A stretch of 64,000 nucleotides of DNA from RGIG9608 sp045612365 (GTDB lineage Bacteria; Bacteroidota; Bacteroidia; Bacteroidales; Paludibacteraceae). A program made the translations under genes and the position numbers. The stretch is from the NCBI GenBank assembly GCA_045612365.1, contig JAZKYY010000004.1:1-64000 (forward strand), written 5' to 3'. Shown here piece after piece: positions 61,726 through 64,000 of the stretch. Numbering within the stretch: position 1 is the stretch's first letter; every line of letters starts with the position of its first letter. The notes beneath the pieces are model-generated. The model made no database searches and was not told the origin of the DNA. It worked only from the letters and a program-made list of their open reading frames with translations.

Positions 61726-62561
61726 TTTTAACTCCTACAATGAAAGTAAACATTGCCGATCGTTTCGCCATTGGTGGAAACGGTCGGTTTGTTCTTTTGG
61801 CAGGTCCGTGTGTGATTGAGGACGAAAAAACTACGCTTACCACTGCCGAATCGCTAAAACGTATTTGTGGACGTTTGGGTTTGAATTTGGTGTTCAAGTC
61901 GTCGTTCGACAAGGCAAATCGCTCGTCGGTATCATCGTCTCGAGGTGTTGGGATGGAGTGCGGTTTGAAAATTCTGCAACGTGTAAAAACGGAGTTCGAT
62001 TTGCCCATTGTTACCGATGTGCATGAGGCGTGGCAATGTAATGAGGTTGCTAATGTTGCCGATGTGGTGCAAATTCCTGCATTCTTGGCTCGGCAGACCG
62101 ATTTGCTTGTGGCTGCAGCTCGTACCAATCGAGTGGTGAATGTAAAGAAAGGGCAGTTTATGGCTCCTTGGGATATGAAAAACGTGGTGGAAAAAATCCG
62201 TTCGGTGGGTAATGACAAAGTGTTGCTCTGCGAGCGAGGCACTACGTTTGGTTACAACAATTTGGTGGTGGATATGACCGGACTTTTGGATATGCGTTCG
62301 TTGGGAGTGCCTGTGGTGTTCGATGCTACGCATTCGGTGCAGAAACCTTCGGGGCAGGGCGATTGCTCGGGAGGAAATCGTGCGGCGATACCTTATCTGC
62401 TGCGTGCTGCGGTGGCTGTGGGTGTTGATGCAGTGTTTGCAGAAGTTCATCCAAACCCCGACAAAGCCTACTCTGATGCAGCAAGCCAATTGCCTTTATC
62501 CTCGCTCGAAGAGGTGCTTAAGCCAGCTATTGAGATTGATAATATAATTAAGAAAATATAA
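61722..62561 (+). CDS. kdsA: 3-deoxy-8-phosphooctulonate (KDO-8-P) synthase
   Basis: Condenses arabinose 5-phosphate with phosphoenolpyruvate to KDO-8-phosphate for lipopolysaccharide core. AGPCVIEDE (about 27-35), SSFDKANRSSVSSSRG (about 60-75), IPAFLARQTDL, KKGQFMAPWDMKN and DATHSVQKPSG are the usual KdsA motifs. The conserved Cys of metal-dependent forms is not seen at the N-terminal position (VLLAGPCVIEDE has Cys only in the PEP motif). The start overlaps the previous stop as ATGA; MKVNIADRF (61740) is an alternative. 279 residues. Last gene of the gyrB operon. Confidence 0.94.
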   Translation: MILTPTMKVNIADRFAIGGNGRFVLLAGPCVIEDEKTTLTTAESLKRICGRLGLNLVFKSSFDKANRSSVSSSRGVGMECGLKILQRVKTEFDLPIVTDVHEAWQCNEVANVADVVQIPAFLARQTDLLVAAARTNRVVNVKKGQFMAPWDMKNVVEKIRSVGNDKVLLCERGTTFGYNNLVVDMTGLLDMRSLGVPVVFDATHSVQKPSGQGDCSGGNRAAIPYLLRAAVAVGVDAVFAEVHPNPDKAYSDAASQLPLSSLEEVLKPAIEIDNIIKKI

Positions 62562-62575
62562 ATGAGTTTTTTAAA

Positions 62576-62603
62576 GGCGTCCTTTTTAAGGGACGTTTTT
62601 TTT
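62576..62603 (+). terminator. Terminator of the gyrB-kdsA operon
   Basis: CGTCC (62578-62582) pairs with GGACG (62591-62595), with TT/AA extending the stem, followed by eight Ts, 15 bp after the kdsA stop. Confidence 0.75.
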
Positions 62604-62634
62604 ATCTTTGAATAAATAAAACCACCCCATGAAG

Positions 62635-62664
62635 TTTGGATAACGCATAAAGTTTCTATATTTG
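62635..62664 (+). promoter_or_regulatory. Promoter of structured RNA/leader copy B
   Basis: TTTG at 62635-62638 and TATATTTG at 62657-62664, 18 nt apart, one of the best matches to the Bacteroidetes consensus in the window. It is 310 nt away from the next start codon, which implies a long non-coding leader or a separate RNA. Confidence 0.65.
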
Positions 62665-62667
62665 CAT

Positions 62668-62927
62668 TGTCAAACAGCAAAGAAATGTTGGAGAACATTT
62701 TGTTTGACAGACATAGATAATAGAAGCGTTTCAGTTTCATCCTTCGTACGAAATTTCGCCAAAATTTAACCAAGAAGGGAGAAGCAATCCGAACGACTAT
62801 GCATTCTTGTTTGTTGTCTTCTATTTGGACAAAATACAAGTCTGCGTGGGGTGGTTGTTTATTTTCTTGGTGGGCGTTTGGCGATGCCTCGTGCGAGATA
62901 AACAGAATAATCTCCACGCTTTTTTGT
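62668..62927 (+). ncRNA. Candidate structured RNA or long 5' leader, copy B
   Basis: Begins with a hairpin in which TGTCAAACA (62668-62676) pairs with TGTTTGACA (62701-62709) and AAATGTT with AACATTT. Then a rod: CGCCAAA (62757-62763) with TTTGGCG (62877-62883) and ACCAAGAA (62769-62776) with TTCTTGGT (62864-62871); TACGA/TCGTG extends it. GCGTGG (62844-62849), inside the rod loop, is complementary to CCACGC (62914-62919), outside it and followed by six Ts: the same pseudoknot topology as in copy A, with a changed base pair (CTACGC there). Shared blocks GGGAGAA, ATGC..TTCTTG, GCGTGGGGT and ACGCTTTT keep the order of copy A, but the rod sequence differs while pairing is kept. Function is unknown. 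Confidence 0.62.
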
Positions 62928-62934
62928 TTTTATA

Positions 62935-62964
62935 ATTAACGCCAAAGGAGATGAGGCAACTAAA
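62935..62964 (+). other. Conserved block upstream of the small lipoprotein gene, shared with the 16.4-kb locus
   Basis: ATTAACGC (62935-62942) and AGGCAACTAAA (62954-62964), same order and similar spacing as 16365-16401, ending 11 nt before the ATG. Confidence 0.5.
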
Positions 62965-62975
62965 TTTTATTTAAA

Positions 62976-63356
62976 ATGAAAAAATTAGGAATTTTAGCTG
63001 CACTTGTTGTTGCAGCAGTGGCTTTTACAAGCTGTAGTAGTGGAAAGTATTTTTCTAACGCTGTAAATGTAAATGAGACCCAAACTCAAATAGTGCTGTC
63101 TCAAGCTAATTACAAAATTGTAAAAAATGTTAGTACTCAAGTGTTGTATACTCAAAAATTCAAATTTGATAGTAAACAATTACAACAAAGTGCTTACAAT
63201 GCATTACGTGAGGAAGCTGCTTTGAAAGGTTCTCAAGCTTTGATTAATGTCACTTTAGAAGAAATTAATCAAACAAATTATAACCTTTTTGGTATTCCAA
63301 AAAGTTGTAAACAAGCTATTCTTGTTTCAGGAACAGTGATTGAGTTTACGAAGTAA
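62976..63356 (+). CDS. Small lipoprotein of unknown function
   Basis: 126 residues. Signal peptide with lipobox AVAFTSC (Cys19). The mature part is a small alpha/beta domain (KFDSKQLQQSAYNALREEAALKGSQALINVTLEEI) reminiscent of short Bacteroidetes lipoproteins of the DUF6567 kind; I am not sure of the family. It is preceded by RNA/leader copy B and followed by its own terminator, so it forms a single-gene unit, possibly controlled by the leader. Confidence 0.65.
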   Translation: MKKLGILAALVVAAVAFTSCSSGKYFSNAVNVNETQTQIVLSQANYKIVKNVSTQVLYTQKFKFDSKQLQQSAYNALREEAALKGSQALINVTLEEINQTNYNLFGIPKSCKQAILVSGTVIEFTK

Positions 63357-63362
63357 TTTTTC

Positions 63363-63390
63363 AGAGGTTGTCGTTCCAACCTCTTTTTAT
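63363..63390 (+). terminator. Terminator after the small lipoprotein gene
   Basis: AGAGGTTG/CAACCTCT stem with a 5-6-nt loop followed by TTTTTA, 6 bp after the stop codon. It overlaps the leader of the next gene, so that gene may be reached only by read-through. Confidence 0.85.
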
Positions 63391-63400
63391 TTATAAAGAT

Positions 63401-63865
63401 ATGAAACGATTTTTTTTAATACTTTTTTCTTCAATATTGTTTCTCCCTATTTATGCGGAAAAAGTGAAGAAAAAATTTAAACTTCCTGCTGGTACAATTG
63501 TTACAATAAAAAATTTGGAAGATATATCATCTCAGAAACAGATTACTCCTCCTTGTGAGGTGAATGTTGATGTTTGGGATGAAAATGGGGAAATAATTCT
63601 TATTAAAAAAGGCACACCAGTAGATGTGCAGTTAGTTGTCAAGAAAGCTACCTTAATTGGAGAAGGGGGAAGTGTTCATTTTCAGCCAATATCCACAACA
63701 GCTTTTAATGGACGTTTAATAGGCTTCGATCAACAGAAAGTTTCCTTTTATGGGGATGACGATGCTTTACTTCGTAGTAGAAAGAAAGTAAAAGTAATGG
63801 CTGGTACATCTTTTCGAGCCTATACGTCAAATGATATTTATTTTACTGTAGAAGTTGAAGAGTAG
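63401..63865 (+). CDS. Small exported protein of unknown function
   Basis: 154 residues from MKRFFLILFSS, with a signal peptide (1-18, PIYAE). The mature part begins KFKLPAGTIVTIKNLEDISSQ and contains KKGTPVDVQLVVKKATLIGEGGSVHFQPIST, a mostly beta-strand domain like small 'SH3-like/beta-sandwich' envelope proteins. No family recognised. An upstream in-frame Met (63368) lies inside the preceding terminator and is rejected. Own transcription or read-through from the lipoprotein gene. Confidence 0.65.
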   Translation: MKRFFLILFSSILFLPIYAEKVKKKFKLPAGTIVTIKNLEDISSQKQITPPCEVNVDVWDENGEIILIKKGTPVDVQLVVKKATLIGEGGSVHFQPISTTAFNGRLIGFDQQKVSFYGDDDALLRSRKKVKVMAGTSFRAYTSNDIYFTVEVEE

Positions 63866-63868
63866 ATG

Positions 63869-63898
63869 AAAAAGAGGATTTGAAAAAATCCTCTTTTT
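63869..63898. terminator. Bidirectional terminator near the right edge
   Basis: AAAAAGAGGATTT (63869-63881) pairs with AAATCCTCTTTTT after a 4-nt loop, between two convergent genes. Confidence 0.88.
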
Positions 63899-63919
63899 TG
63901 TTTATAGAAAATTGATGAA

Positions 63920-64000
63920 TTACATAATTGGGCTGAAGATTCTTGCTACGGAGTCTTTAAGTCGATCAATTTTTTTGCGTTTTTTCCATTGCTCGAGCGT
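63920..64000 (-). CDS. C-terminus of a probable cardiolipin synthase (5' part outside window)
   Basis: On the minus strand the frame entering at base 64000 reads TLEQWKKRKKIDRLKDSVARIFSPIM and stops at TAA (63920-63922). The ending W-K-x-R...R-L-K-x-S-x-A-R-x-F-S-P is that of Bacteroidales phospholipase-D-type cardiolipin synthases, which join phosphatidylglycerol units in the inner membrane. Only 26 codons are present and the HKD motifs are outside the window, so the call rests on the tail alone. Confidence 0.55.
   Translation of the reverse strand, partial: TLEQWKKRKKIDRLKDSVARIFSPIM

Noticed and set aside
62468..62917. 149-codon minus-strand frame across the end of kdsA and RNA element B
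   Set aside because: It overlaps kdsA, crosses the kdsA terminator and the paired arms of the RNA, has no promoter or recognisable domain, and copy A has no matching frame.

Overview
The window is a piece of a low-GC (roughly 38% by eye) Bacteroidota chromosome, most likely order Bacteroidales. Four things point there: -7 promoter elements of the TAnnTTTG type in front of most transcription units; almost no Shine-Dalgarno sequences; a short primary sigma factor without region 1.1; and Bacteroidales-type proteins such as a PorE-like OmpA protein, a GldJ/GldK/PorK-like lipoprotein, a Wza-like protein with many SLBB domains and a folP-cdaA pair. There is no rRNA, tRNA, CRISPR array, transposase, integrase or phage module.

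Left part (1-28 kb). The window opens inside a lectin-like FISUMP protein whose last ~50 codons look hypervariable. Then come radA, ilvB-ilvN with a 5-formyl-THF cyclo-ligase and a Nudix hydrolase, and uvrB on the opposite strand, whose C-terminal UVR motif is cut by a TAG codon. A six-gene efflux operon follows (TetR, TolC-like, outer-membrane barrel, adaptor, RND pump, PII-like protein), then an EnvC-like factor, a structured RNA/leader (copy A), a MORN-repeat exported protein, comM/yifB, and a minus-strand operon pbp1A-priA-HD hydrolase-AmpG-like MFS. An acyl-CoA ligase stands alone.

Middle part (28-50 kb). rmlB, a Wza-like export protein and a Wzz-like protein lead into thrC, a DUF2007 protein, a lipoprotein, the PorE-like protein and a GT-C type membrane protein. 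An isolated SUMF1-type lipoprotein lies on the other strand. Next are folP-cdaA-rimM, a sugar MFS permease with a ROK kinase, a SagB-like exported oxidoreductase, a K+/H+ antiporter, yggS, an outer-membrane protein, a MATE exporter and the primary sigma factor.

Right part (51-64 kb). A small island of different base composition carries a cysteine-rich DUF5714 protein and a YgbA-family (nitrosative stress) protein, preceded by about 300 bp of unexplained non-coding DNA. recQ, the ddl-prenyl synthase-ispD cell-envelope operon and the gyrB-LOG-GH16-like-kdsA operon follow. A second structured RNA/leader (copy B) precedes a small lipoprotein and a small exported protein. The window ends in the last 26 codons of a probable cardiolipin synthase.

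The strongest leads are: (1) two related non-coding elements near 16.1-16.4 kb and 62.7-62.96 kb that share ordered sequence blocks, a long rod-like pairing and a covarying pseudoknot-type pairing; (2) the TAG that splits the UVR motif of uvrB; (3) the NNC-rich, GC-shifted 3' end of the FISUMP gene, which resembles a diversity-generating retroelement target; (4) the DUF5714/YgbA island; (5) a cytoplasmic GH16-like pseudo-enzyme co-transcribed with gyrB and kdsA.
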